Assembly (NCBI GenBank): GCA_039881145.1
Contig: JAYKKI010000013.1
Span: 41,435,501-41,499,500 of the forward strand
Reading direction: 5' to 3'
Source: Druceiella hillmani
Lineage: Eukaryota > Arthropoda > Insecta > Lepidoptera > Hepialidae
Length of the DNA: 64,000 bases
Shown here: piece after piece, positions 35,874 to 46,828 of the stretch
How positions within the stretch are numbered: the stretch's first letter is position 1
How the letters are laid out: each line of letters begins with the position of its first letter
Position numbers and translations under genes: made by a program
Notes under the pieces: generated by a model
What the model was told of the DNA's origin: nothing
What the model saw: only the letters and a program-made list of their open reading frames with translations
Database searches by the model: none

Positions 35874-36813
35874 TGTATGTATATAGGCACAAGGGTTGTA
35901 ACGCATCTCCGAACACTGTAGAGCGTTAATTTCGTGTTCGAACGGTTCGCGTTCGAGCACGCTTGAAATAGGTGAAACGTTATAGGTTTCGATAACTATT
36001 TTTGTCTCGAGTTTGTTATGCAAAATATTTGTGCAAGAAAGTACGTGAGACTATATACGTAGCTCGTTGCACAGCGATCTCGTTTACGTGACCTCCATGC
36101 CTATATCGGTGCAGACAGATTTCTTTGTGTTTCCGAAAACGTAATTTACGTTGAAAAGTCGAGCCAATGAAACTGTATATATAATTAATAGTGAAAGGGA
36201 ATATTTTAAAGGTAACAAGACTGAAGTAGGTATGCAAGTCTGAAAACTTGGACGACTATGTCTGAAAACTTGGACAACTTGTGTGTCGGTTAGATGGTCA
36301 CGCAAACATAGAGTATATTCTTATTTGTGGATTGACGCCGTCGCATATCGACCCACGGTAAGAAGTTAAGCCGTTGCATAGAAATGCTGATACGGACATC
36401 AGTGCTCTTATGCAACGTCTTCCACTTGAGCACTCAGCTCAGAGTGTAATCCGCTGCATGGCTGCCGCTGGAACATACGATTTATACGAAACGATATACT
36501 AATGACACTGTATAGTTATTGTAGGCGGCGATGTGATGTATTATAATTTTATTCACGTTTTGTTGAAAATGGATTATAATCATACCAGCTCTTACCAGCG
36601 ACATCGTGGGCATAAACACTGATTTATGTTTGTATTGTGAAAATATGCCTTTTACATATAGTGGTTGATTTTATGAAGAAGCACAACAGTAGTGTCGTTA
36701 TCTAGCGGTTTTTTAAAAATGTTTTTTTTATTCTTTAAGCAACTCTGTTTTTTGGGAATAAAAATAGGAGCGATTCTTCTTTATTCAACGAGCAATAAAA
36801 TATTATTAAATTT

Positions 36814-36820
<7 letters not shown>
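35866..36820. other. No gene recognised
   Basis: Mixed-composition single-copy sequence; overlapping minus-strand frames at 36016-36305 show no known domain. Confidence 0.5.
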
Positions 36821-36851
<31 letters not shown>

Positions 36852-37268
36852 GGATTCTTGGAAACGGCTCTAACGATTTCGATGAAACTTGATATATTTA
36901 TTACTTGGGATGTGCCATATCGGTTAATTATCTATTACACTATCATTATGACTTAATAGTGTTTGAATGGAAAAACAGGGGAGAAGGGTAGAGGAAAGGG
37001 AAAGGGGAAGGGGAAGGGGAGGGGGAGGTGGGAGGGGAATCGGAAGTGTATGTGGGAAGAAAATGTGAAGGTATAGGGAAAAGAGAAGAGGAAGGAAAAG
37101 TTAGGGTTGTGGGCAGTTGGGGCAAGAGGCAGATGAAAAAGAACCACGTTGATAATAATTTTTGACGATTCTATCGAGATTCAAAGCACATCTAATACCT
37201 TTAAACGAGCGATGTCATGTTCCTACGGGAAACATAAAATACACCGAGCAAAGCTCGACATTCCAGGT
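36821..37268 (+). mobile_element. Helitron-like element, family C (with polypurine tract)
   Basis: Begins with a (TA)n run, then TGGATTCTTGGAAACGGCTC and TAACGATTTCGATGAAA, and ends CACCGAGCAAAGCTCGACAT. The CGAGCaaaGCTCG hairpin (37246-37258) lies about 10 nt before the end, as in Helitrons, and from memory is a frequent lepidopteran element end. The CTRR terminus and a 5' TC are not preserved. The G/A-rich tract at 36968-37140 is internal. Confidence 0.45.
36968..37140. repeat. Polypurine (G/A) tract
   Basis: About 170 bp almost purely purine on the plus strand, with GGGAAAGGGGAAGGGGAAGG-type blocks and several runs of four or five G. It could form triplex or G-quadruplex structure. It is part of the family C element. 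Confidence 0.9.
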
Positions 37269-38341
37269 AATATACGCTTAAGTAACGTAATAAACAAACA
37301 AAAAACAAATGAACTTTAATTTTTACAATATTAGTTACAATATTATTAATATGCATTAAAATTACCTGTCACAGTTTAATAATGGTCTCGAGCAACCCTG
37401 ACATATCGATTCCGGTTCTTAATGCTTTTATATTTGTCCAAGTTTTAAATTCCATAACCGTAGAGAAAAAAGAAATTAATGTTGTTTCTAAAAAAATAAC
37501 GGTAAAACACAATCTGAGGCTAGCTCCGAGTCTCAAATACTCAGCATTTTTTTCGTTAAACAGTATTCCTAACTTATAAATTGGAGTTACTCATTAAATT
37601 CTTTAGAAATATAATTCCTAAATGGAAATCATATTGCTAAAATAACAATCTTTTGTAGCGTAAAAGATTAGTAAATAAGAACTAAACATATTGATGCAGA
37701 ACTGCTTGTGTTCTAACATTAGAGGTAAGGTTACTTTCAGAATACGATGTCGCACTTTGAGCGCTAATATCTCCGAGATTAATAATCGTAAAACAATAGA
37801 AAATATGTTATTAGATAAATTGTATAGTTCAATTTTAAGGAAAATCCCGATACTTTAAATTTTTAATACGATAGCAGTACCGAATCTCGGTAAATATTAT
37901 ATTAAAGTAATTCTACGTTGACGGTTGCGGCACAGTTGCTACTATCGATTTTTTTTTATTAATAGAAGACGCTAAGTTTTATAACCACGATGGTTGATGA
38001 TAAATTCTTGTATAAAAAGTTATTCTTTTTTATTATAAAGTTTGTAACTTTTTCAATTGTGACGTATATATTGCAAGATGCGTGGGAAATGTGCGTAAAA
38101 CGTGATATAGGACAATGACGTCATATAATAAAGACATGTATATCATCAGCCTTTTTCCTCAAAAATTAATGTAATTTGTTTCGAATTCAATATGATTATC
38201 TTTTATGTACGTGTTACCTTGGACTCTATCTTTTTTACGTGTGGCGCTAGTTGGGACCATATTATTTTGATCGTTTTTATAGACATAACGTATCTATTGA
38301 GTAAAACGATATTGCGACACGATTTACTGAAATAAATATAA
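37269..38341. other. No gene recognised
   Basis: AT-rich. It carries the second copy of the 17-mer TGCGGCACAGTTGCTAC (about 37926), implying an old interspersed repeat that I cannot delimit. Confidence 0.45.
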
Positions 38342-38789
38342 TCTATATATATAATCTAAAGTTTAACAGAGTGATTTCTGTACATGGAAAAATAATTTGA
38401 AAAGAGTGATTGGTTTGCGTATAGAATGATAGTAGAATCCAGAAAATCTGCTTTTAGAATTTGTGTCTGTCTATCTGTCTATAAATTTTTTCTTCAATCA
38501 TACGAAATCTACTAAAATGATTTTGATAAAATTTGGTTTGGTAATAGTTTATATATTTGGGAAACATATAGGATACTTTTCCTCTGAAAATTGAAAAAAA
38601 AATCTTAAGAAGAAAAACACTGACTCGGTGAATATTACGATGCCGGTGCTGCCAACGACATCTATTACCGTTTTTAGTAAATTTGATACTAATAGATATT
38701 GGTAAAAATAAACAAAAAAAACAGGTATATTATCCATAATAAGTTCTCCTATTCTGAATTTCACGCGAACGAAGCCGCAGGCACAGTTA
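38342..38789 (+). mobile_element. Helitron-like element, family B copy 3
   Basis: Starts TCTATATATATAATC after an A and ends ACGAAGCCGCAGGCACAG-TTAG (38786-38789) before a T. It aligns along its full length with 7628-8082 and, in reverse, with 832-1272. The 5' TC is preserved but the terminal CTAG has become TTAG. Non-coding. Confidence 0.65.
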
Positions 38790-39129
38790 GTAGTCTAAAT
38801 ATTTTGAATTTTGGTGAATGATTCCGTTTTGTAATCTTTGCTGTTATGTGGTACTAAACTATGGAGTACTAGATCAGAAGTGGTACAGCCGTTTGGAGTG
38901 GATACCTAAAGATCTGTAGATGTTATTAACAGTTAAATGTCGCCAATGGAAGGATTAGAGTCCTTTGTATGGTAGTTGATCCTCTCGCAGTTTATTAATA
39001 AATGAAAAAAGGTATTTTATATATGAAAAAAAGGCTTTTCACTGATATGTGATATCATCTTGAAGAAAAGATCTCAATTGCTTTGTTTTTTATGTCATAT
39101 GTGTTCACTTTTTAGTTTTGTCGATATAT
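38790..39129. other. No feature seen
   Basis: AT-rich spacer; nothing recognised. Confidence 0.5.
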
Positions 39130-39560
39130 TTCTGAATGATACAATGACCTATGGTCCCGGATTTTTCTCCTTGCGTTTTGGCATCCCTAGGCCATTGCTG
39201 TCCAACTGCTGTTATCCAACCGAGTCGGGATTCGGCTCGCGCGAAGGTTTCGTTTGTTTCCGAAGACGGCCGGTGACACACGCGCGTTAAGACGCGGCCG
39301 AGTGCTCGATAAAGGACGTGTTTGCGCAATTCTCGGGCTCGCCATTGAGCCGGCGCTGCTGTGTTAGCGGTTCGACGTCTATTTTTAAACTCAACACGAG
39401 CGGCTTCCGTCGCGGGCGGCCGTCGCCGTCAATTGGCCCCAATGAGCGGCGCGTGATTCTCCGGAGACGCCAGCCCGCAGGCAGGCGACGCTGAGACGTT
39501 ACGAGGCGGTGCGCGAACTTAATTCGCGGAGTTGCGGTTGATTCAGCGCGTTTCATTGTA
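39130..39560. other. GC-rich, CpG-dense patch
   Basis: About 430 bp of sequence with many CpGs (e.g. GACGCGGCCGAGTGCTCG, GGGCGGCCGTCGCCGTC). A minus-strand ATG frame at 39556-39287 gives an arginine-rich 89-residue product without a known domain. No other copy was noticed in the window. It may be a promoter-proximal or conserved regulatory segment, or a 5' exon; the sequence alone cannot decide. Confidence 0.35.
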
Positions 39561-39904
39561 CTGAAGCCGGGAGAGAAAATATGAGCTTATGCTACAAATA
39601 TTTACTACAATTTTCGAATAATAATTTTTACAATTTTCGAATAAAAATTAATAGGAAACGAATATTTACTACAATTTTCTTTATTACTTAGTTGTTTTCT
39701 TGTTTTCAAACAAAACTGGAAAATCAACTAATTCTCATAGAAAGTGACTTGTGGAACTGTTTTGATACAGTTATTTAACGAACATAGACGTAACTTGCTC
39801 TTTTTAGCTTGACCTTTCTAGCATTTTAAGAAAACCTTATCACTTAACTTTTCATCAACTTCCCATTGTTAGATCCATTTGAAACTTTGCAAACTTATGT
39901 AATT
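39561..39904. other. No feature seen
   Basis: AT-rich; ACAATTTTCGAATAA(A/T)AATT is repeated twice near 39608-39650. Nothing else. Confidence 0.5.
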
Positions 39905-40320
39905 CTGATGACAATACAATAATACCATCAAGCTGACATGGTGATGGATGAAGATAGTCATAGAAACTACTCAATGGCTAACAGTAAACTCATCGAGTTT
40001 AGGTTCAGTTGATTTGTTTCATAAGTCTTTTCTTTACATAGTTTTACAGGGGATCTGATGATGCAGGATGGAAGTGGTAATGCCCGATGGCTAACAATAA
40101 CAGTAACTTCTCATTGGCTAACGGCAAGCCCATCGAGTTGAAGGTCTGTTGACTTGGCATAATGAGTCCTCTAGTTGTAAGTTCTAAGAGGGGGTCTGAT
40201 GGTAAAGGGTGAAGGTGATCAAGGGAACTCCTTAATGTGGAACAGTAACCCCAACGAGTTTGGGCACATTCGATTTATTTTAATAAGGCCTTTGGTTACG
40301 AAAGCGTGTTTTTTTATATT
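39905..40320. repeat. Degenerate minisatellite related to 8103-8500, reverse orientation
   Basis: Three diverged units of about 115-130 bp share (A/G)GGGG(A/T)TCTGATG, GGAAGTGGT or GAAGGTGAT, AACAGTAA, CGAGTTT and ATAAGTC/ATGAGTCC phrases. Reverse-complementing the 8.1-8.5 kb minisatellite gives the same order of phrases, so both derive from one dispersed repeat. Confidence 0.65.
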
Positions 40321-40540
40321 TTTGCAAAAACTATAAAATTTCTTAATTGTTTTTTACCGCCCTGTATCGGGAATATTGAAAAGAAAGGTTATAAAACAGG
40401 AAACCTGTTAATGAGACATTCATTTTTATATCAGTGTGCTTGAGTAAAATGCATTAAATTACCCGTAATTATCAGTAAAACAATTATGGAAAACAATTAA
40501 CTTCGAGTGCGACACGAACAGTTGGTGTGCATTTGACCGC
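40321..40540. other. No feature seen
   Basis: AT-rich spacer. Confidence 0.5.
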
Positions 40541-41083
40541 TTTTTTGTCTTATAGTTTGGTCGAGTAATGTTTCTCTATTGTATTGTTACCAAATTCTGC
40601 AAATATCGTTACCCAATTCTAATTACAGTTTTTATTGCGGATATTCGTGCCTTTTCTTGTAGATATAAAGAAAAAAAATTGTCTTATATTTTGGTCGAGT
40701 AATGTTTCTTTTTTATATTGTTACCGAATTCTGCAAATATCGTTACCCAATTCTAATAACAGTTTTTATTCTGTAAATTCGTGCCCTTTCTTATAGGTAT
40801 AAAGAAAAAAAATTGTCTTATAGTTTGGTCGAGTAATGTTTCTTTTTTATATTGTTACCGAATTCTGCAAATATCGTTACCCAATTCTAATAACAGTTTT
40901 TATTCTGTAAATTCGTGCCTTTTCTCGTAGGTATAAAGAAAAAAAATTGTCTTATATTTTGGTCGAGTAATGTTTCTTTTTTATATTCTTACCGAATTCT
41001 GCAAATATCGTTACCCAATTCTAATAACAGTTTTTATTCCGGAAATTCTTGCACTTTCTTATAGAAATAAAGAAAAAAAATGT
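40541..41083. repeat. Tandem repeat, 134 bp x 4
   Basis: GTCTTATA(G/T)TTTGGTCGAG recurs at 40547, 40681, 40815 and 40949, exactly 134 bp apart. Units share AATTCTGCAAATATCGTTAC and AGAAAAAAAATTGTC. Confidence 0.95.
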
Positions 41084-42490
41084 TTTTTATATAATAGAAC
41101 TGATAACTAAGGGTGTCCCTTGATTTTGTGTTGTATAACGTTTCTCAATATCGCAAGATTTAAAAAGGCTGTCATAAAAAGGTACACTCTTGCCTTAAAG
41201 TCCCAGGCCAAGTTCAGATTGTTTTATTTGTGACAAACATCTATCAGTGAGTTGTAAGTTTTTTTCTCCTCAAACCCATGTGAAGATAAATATTTTTTTC
41301 TTAATTTCTAATTACACACGATAAAATTCGCAAGTAAAAATAATGTGAAAAACAATTGTAAAACAAATTTAAAAATAATGTGAAAAACAATTATTTTCCG
41401 ACTTAAATCGTTTAGGCTTGTGCCTCAATTTTCTCATAGCCTTTCTATAATAGTTCGTGCACTGTTTCTGTGCAGATAATACGCTCACGAGCCAGGCTTT
41501 GTGCTTCCCAAATCATTTGTCTTTACGTATAAATAGTCAAAGACGTGCGTCGCAAACAGACTTGATACTCTTCGTTGATCCTGGTAATGAATACCGCGTC
41601 CTCTTTTTACATCTACCTACCCTTAGAGGCAAAACAAAGCCATTGACTCGGCTCAGAATCGATTAGATTTGGTTTTATTATTAGCAGGATTCGAGGCAAT
41701 GGTGTTAACTTCCAGCGTTATTGTTGAGAATGTATTGTTTCGCTGAAGATATTTTGGGGGTAAACGACCCGTCTTGGTAGGGTGAGAATTGTTAGATTAG
41801 AGGCTTGAATTCGCTTTTATTAACGACAAATAAACAGTTCCTTTTGGTTTTCTTATCGTTTGGAAATTTGGATGTTATTACGTTATGGCCAACAAAACGT
41901 AGAAAAGTGATAAAACGTCAGATATTTTTTTTGTTCCCTCGGTCTTGGGTTTGGTACCTCGTGATGCTCCTGAATGTTACGTGAGAGAACGCGGGTATAG
42001 TTTATTTCATCTCCCTAGAGCGCGCACGAATATTCTGCAGCGTTCACCAGTTTTTCACGTAGTTATGTTAATTAACGAGGTATTGCGAGAGGGGCCAAAT
42101 CTTGATATTTTTTCTGCTCCATTGACCGCTTTAGGTATGCTGTTATGAAGTTTTTTGATAGTTCACGTTTGTTAATTAATTAGTTTTATGTTTAATTTGA
42201 ATTAATGCATTTTCCTGTGTTATTAATTATTATTTTTAATAATATTTATAATTTATAATATTATGTGTAATGTGAATTATTGTACTTCTAGTGTTTGCTG
42301 GACATGTGTCCAGCGCTTTGGGATAATTTATAAGTTGGATATGGGTTTTTTTGAAAAATAAATTAAAAACAATATGCGAATAAATAAACTTAACTTAGAA
42401 GGTAAATTATAAATTCCACCAACGAATATTTATATACGTAATTGCACATGTGCGCAAACGTTTCATCCGCCAGAGTACCCCGCGTGGTTA
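41084..42490. other. No gene recognised
   Basis: AT-rich single-copy sequence. Short frames at 41457-41666 and 41945-42148 have no known domain and no convincing splice context. Confidence 0.45.
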
Positions 42491-42494
42491 AAAT

Positions 42495-44910
42495 AAACTT
42501 CCCTGATTATGATGTATAGCTGCTGCGTAATTATACACAAGGATGAATTGTTACATTTATAACTACTAAAGTATAATTGATAAGGATATTGTGTCAAAGA
42601 AACTTTTGTAGCTAAATATATTTACTTACCAACAGCAAAATTTAATTACTTAAAATTTCATGTTTTCAAAATAAACTTCCCTGATTATGATGTATAGTTA
42701 CTGCGCAATTATACACAAGGATGAATTGTTACATTTATAACTACTAAAGTATAATTGATAAGGATTTTGTGTCAAAGAAACTTTTGTAGCTAAGTATATT
42801 TACTTACCAACAGCAAAATTTAATTACTTAAAATTTCATGTTTTCAAAATAAACTTCCCTGATTATAATGTTTAGCTGCTGCGTGATTATACGCAAGGCT
42901 GAATTTTTATATATACAACTACTAAAGTAGAATTGATAAGGATGCTGTGTCGAAGAAACTTTTGTAGCTAAGTATATTTACTTACCAACAGCAAAATTTA
43001 ATTACTTAAAATTGCATGTTTTCAAAATAAACTTCCCTGATTATGATGTTTAGCTGCTGCGTGATTATACGCAAGGCTGAATTTTTATATATAACTACTA
43101 AAGTATAATTGATAAGGATGTTGTGTCAAAGAAACTTTTGTAGCTAAGTATATTTACTTACCAACAGCAAAATTTAATTACTTAAAATTTCATGTTTTCA
43201 AAATAAACTTCCCTGATTATGATGTTTAGCTGCTGCGTGATTATACGCAAGGCTGAATTTTTATATATAACTACTAAAGTATAATTGATAAGGATGTTGT
43301 GTCAAAGAAACTTTTGTAGCTAAGTATATTTACTTACCAACAGCAAAATTTAATTACTTAAAATTTCATGTTTTCAAAATAAACTTCCCTGATTATGATG
43401 TTTAGCTGCTGCGTGATTATACGCAAGGCTGAATTTTTATATATAACTACTAAAGTATAATTGATAAGGATGTTGTGTCAAAGAAACTTTTGTAGCTAAG
43501 TATATTTACTTACCAACAGCAAAATTTAATTACTTAAAATTTCATGTTTTCAAAATAAACTTCCCTGATTATAATGTTTAGCTGCTGCGTGATTATACGC
43601 AAGGCTGAATTTTTATATATACAACTACTAAAGTATAATTGATAAGGATGCTGTGTCAAAGAAACTTTTGTAGCTAAATATATTTATTTACCAACAGCAA
43701 AATTTAATTACTTAAAATTTAATGTTTTCAAAATAAACTTCCCTGATTATGATGTTTAGTTGTTGCGTGATTATACGCAAAGCTGAATTTTTATATATAA
43801 CTACTAAAGTATAATTGATAAGGATGTTGTGTCAAAGAAACTTTTGTAGCTAAATATATTTACTTACCAACAGCAAAATTTAATTACTTAAAATTTCATG
43901 TTTTCAAAATAAACTTCCCTGATTATAATGTTTAGCTGCTGCGTGATTATACGCAAGGCTGAATTTTTATATATACAACTACTAAAGTATAATTGATAAG
44001 GATGTTGTGTCAAAGAAACTTTTGTAGCTAAATATATTTACTTACCAACAGCAAAATTTAATTACTTAAAATTTCATGTTTTCAAAATAAACTTCCCTGA
44101 TTATGATGTTTAGTTGTTGCGTGATTATACGCAAAGCTGAATTTTTATATATAACTACTAAAGTATAATTGATAAGGATGTTGTGTCGAAGAAACTTTTG
44201 TAGCTAAGTATATTTACTTACCAACAGCAAAATTTAATTACTTAAAATTTCATGTTTTCAAAATAAACTTCCCTGATTATGATGTTTAGCTGCTGCGTGA
44301 TTATACGCAAGGCTGAATTTTTATATATACAACTACTAAAGTATAATTGATAAGGATGTTGTGTAAAAGAAACTTTTGTAGCTAAATATATTTACTTACC
44401 AACAGCAAAATTTAATTACTTAAAATAGCATGTTTCCAAAATAAACTTCCCTGATTATAATGTTTAGCTGCTGCGTGATTATACGCAAGGCTGAATTTTT
44501 ATATATACAACTACTAAAGTATAATTGATAAGGATGTTGTGTCAAAGAAACTTTTGTAGCTAAGTATATTTACTTACCAACAGCAAAATTTAATTACTTA
44601 AATTTCATGTTTTCAAAATAAACTTCCCTGATTATAATGTTTAGCTGCTGCGTGATTATACGCAAGGCTGAATTTTTATATATAACTACTAAAGTATAAT
44701 TGATAAGGATGTTGTGTCAAAGGAACTTTTGTAGCTAAGTATATTTACTTGCCAACAGCAAAATTTAGTTATTTAAAGTTCCATATGTTTTCAAAATAAA
44801 CTTCCCTGATTATAATGTTTAGCTGCTGCGTAATTATACGCAAGGATGAATTTTTACATATATAACTACTAAAGTATAATCGATAAGGATGTTGTGTCAA
44901 AGAAACTTTC
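42495..44910. repeat. Satellite-like tandem array, 176-178 bp x 14
   Basis: CCCTGATTAT recurs at 42501, 42679, 42857, 43035, 43211, 43387, 43563, 43741, 43917, 44095, 44271, 44449, 44626 and 44804. The 2-bp length difference is TATATACAACTA against TATATAACTA. The first two and the last units carry diverged phrases (GTAATTATACACAAGGATG), while central units are homogenised (GTGATTATACGCAAGGCTG). Units at 43741 and 44095 share GTTGTTGCG and AAAGCTG, revealing a 354-bp two-unit higher-order repeat. No open frame of interest. Confidence 0.97.
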
Positions 44911-44916
44911 GTTTAT

Positions 44917-44973
44917 TACATCTAACTCTTATCTACAAACGTTTATTACATTAGTAGATAAAAGTTAGATGTA
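44917..44973. other. Inverted repeat at the satellite edge, 20-bp arms
   Basis: TACATCTAACTCTTATCTAC (44917-44936) is the reverse complement of 44954-44973 with one mismatch, across a 17-nt loop. CGTTTATTACAT also occurs twice (44910 and 44940). It lies directly at the right end of the 177-bp array. Confidence 0.85.
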
Positions 44974-45009
44974 AATATAGTTGACAGTATAGATACAACG
45001 AATTTGGTA

Positions 45010-45416
45010 CTATTAGTTTATTGAAACTAATTTTTGTTGAAAGTTTATTTTAAGTTCCATTATCTTACTTTTTACAAAATGTTACACACGTTAGTTGAAA
45101 AGTTAGAAGGGGAGGGGAGACATAGAGGCCCATGTTTGACAAACTATTAAATAATTTTAAGACCTATCTAACGATACCCCACACGCCTATGCGCAATGGA
45201 TTTTTTATCATCCCTCCGTAACATAGGAGTGCCACCCCTAATATTATTTTTATTCATAATTCCAATATTGTTTTGTATAGCGGTTCATAGAAGACACCTA
45301 GCATCCAAATTTTAGTTATATAGTGCCAATAGTTTCCAAGTAAAATGGCTGTGATGGACGAACAGGCTGAAATTATTAGGGTGCCGTTTTCGCCATTTCG
45401 CTACGAAACCCTAAAT
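45010..45416 (-). mobile_element. Interspersed element (GGGTTCCG type), truncated
   Basis: Read on the minus strand it begins ATTTAGGGTTTCGTAGCG and contains TAATATTAGGGGTGGCA and GGGGTATCGTTAGATAGGTC. It aligns with 57081-57500 on the plus strand. The distal part with the GCGAGTCCGACTCGC end is missing, the element stopping near the inverted repeat beside the satellite. Confidence 0.65.
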
Positions 45417-45563
45417 AAACCCACATGGATATTTCCAATAATAAAACTAAATTATAGCTATTGTCGAATAGTAAAAGAAAATTGTTAAAGGTATTCTCTA
45501 CTAGTTTTATAAATGAGTTACAGATTGTAAAACTTCTTAATAAAATTGTATTCTCTTATGCAC

Positions 45564-45750
45564 CGATTATTCATAGAAACACAGTTGTCTAACCCGTCGA
45601 TTATCCATAGAAATACAGTTTTATAACGCGTCGAGTATCCATAGAAACACAGTTTTCTAACGCGTCGATTATCCATAGAAACAGTTTCCTAATGCGTCGT
45701 TTATCTATAGAAACACAGTTTTCTAATGCGTCGATTATCCATAGAATATA
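45564..45750. repeat. Tandem repeat, 34 bp x 5.5
   Basis: CG(A/T)(T/G)TATCCATAGAAACACA-type starts at 45564, 45598, 45632, 45666, 45698 and 45732 (34-bp period, one 32-bp unit), each ending TTTTCTAACGCGT or TTTTCTAATGCGT. Confidence 0.93.
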
Positions 45751-46828
45751 CAGACTCGATGAACCCAAAATTAAAGAAAATATTTTTTGTGTTCAGAAAA
45801 CACCTTCTGGTTATGATAAGGACGAACGCGTAAATATTTAGCTCTCGGTATAATCCGCTTAACCCTTTGAAGGTAGATATTTTTTTTATATTTTCATAAA
45901 AAATCATGTGAACAAGACAGTTTTTAACTAGGTTTGATATCTTTCATATTTGATAAAGAGTAAAAAAAGTGTTAACACATTAAGAGGAAGTAAGCGTGTT
46001 GAAGGTTGCTGAGCTGCAAATCTGTCAGAATCGGTTTTAAATAATTTGACATATCCTCTGCATCATGCGTTTAAGGGTTAACAAAGGAAATTAACAGTAA
46101 CAAAGAGTACACGACAATTTTCTCATTAGAACTGTCTATTATTTTTGTCTTAATTTAAATTTGAGCTGAAATTCATACTCAGTGAGATTTTTTATTAAAT
46201 ATAGTTGATAAATTTCAACCCCTGTTCCGTTTTCGGATTGGGTAAGGCATAACACATCCGTCGGACACTTTGTACAGTGAATTACGTCATCCGCGTGCTT
46301 CTGTGGACTACATTAGAATGTACGTAGACTAACAGTGTTTTTGTGAGCATGTCGTCATGGCCGAAGGCGAATTCTGTCGGAGCGATTGTCCGCTTTAGTT
46401 TCGCTTTGGTTGTTGATTGTTGTCGATTGGCAACGACGGCCGGACGCTAATTCGAGAGACAACAAAGGCGGCGATGTCGAACGTGACGCTAATTGTGTCT
46501 GAGAAGCGACATGCTCTGTGGAAATAGTGGAAGTGTGGGCAGGATGTTGAGGTCGAGAAATTGGAACTGGTTAAAAAATGGTCGAACAGATTTCGCCTTT
46601 TTAGGGGTGGCTTTGGAGAAAAGTTAGGTTTATTGTATCTATAAAGATATTAAATCATTGGTGGGTCCAGTAATCAAGAAGAAAATTAATTGGCAACTAA
46701 ACCAATTAGTTTCAAGTCACAATATTACCAGAATACGTTCTCGGGTATAATTGTAATAATTATTCCATGTAATTAAAACTTCAATTCGCCGGTTTAAAAG
46801 TTTGTTACGATATCTACTTATTTTACTA
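45751..46828. other. No gene recognised; GC-richer segment
   Basis: From about 46240 to 46560 the sequence is CpG-richer and single-copy (ATGTCGTCATGGCCGAAGG, GGCAACGACGGCCGGACG). No recognisable exon. The rest is AT-rich. Confidence 0.45.

Noticed and set aside
36084..36305. Overlapping 73-codon minus-strand frames as a gene
   Set aside because: Two overlapping phases of similar length, no domain, no conserved motif.
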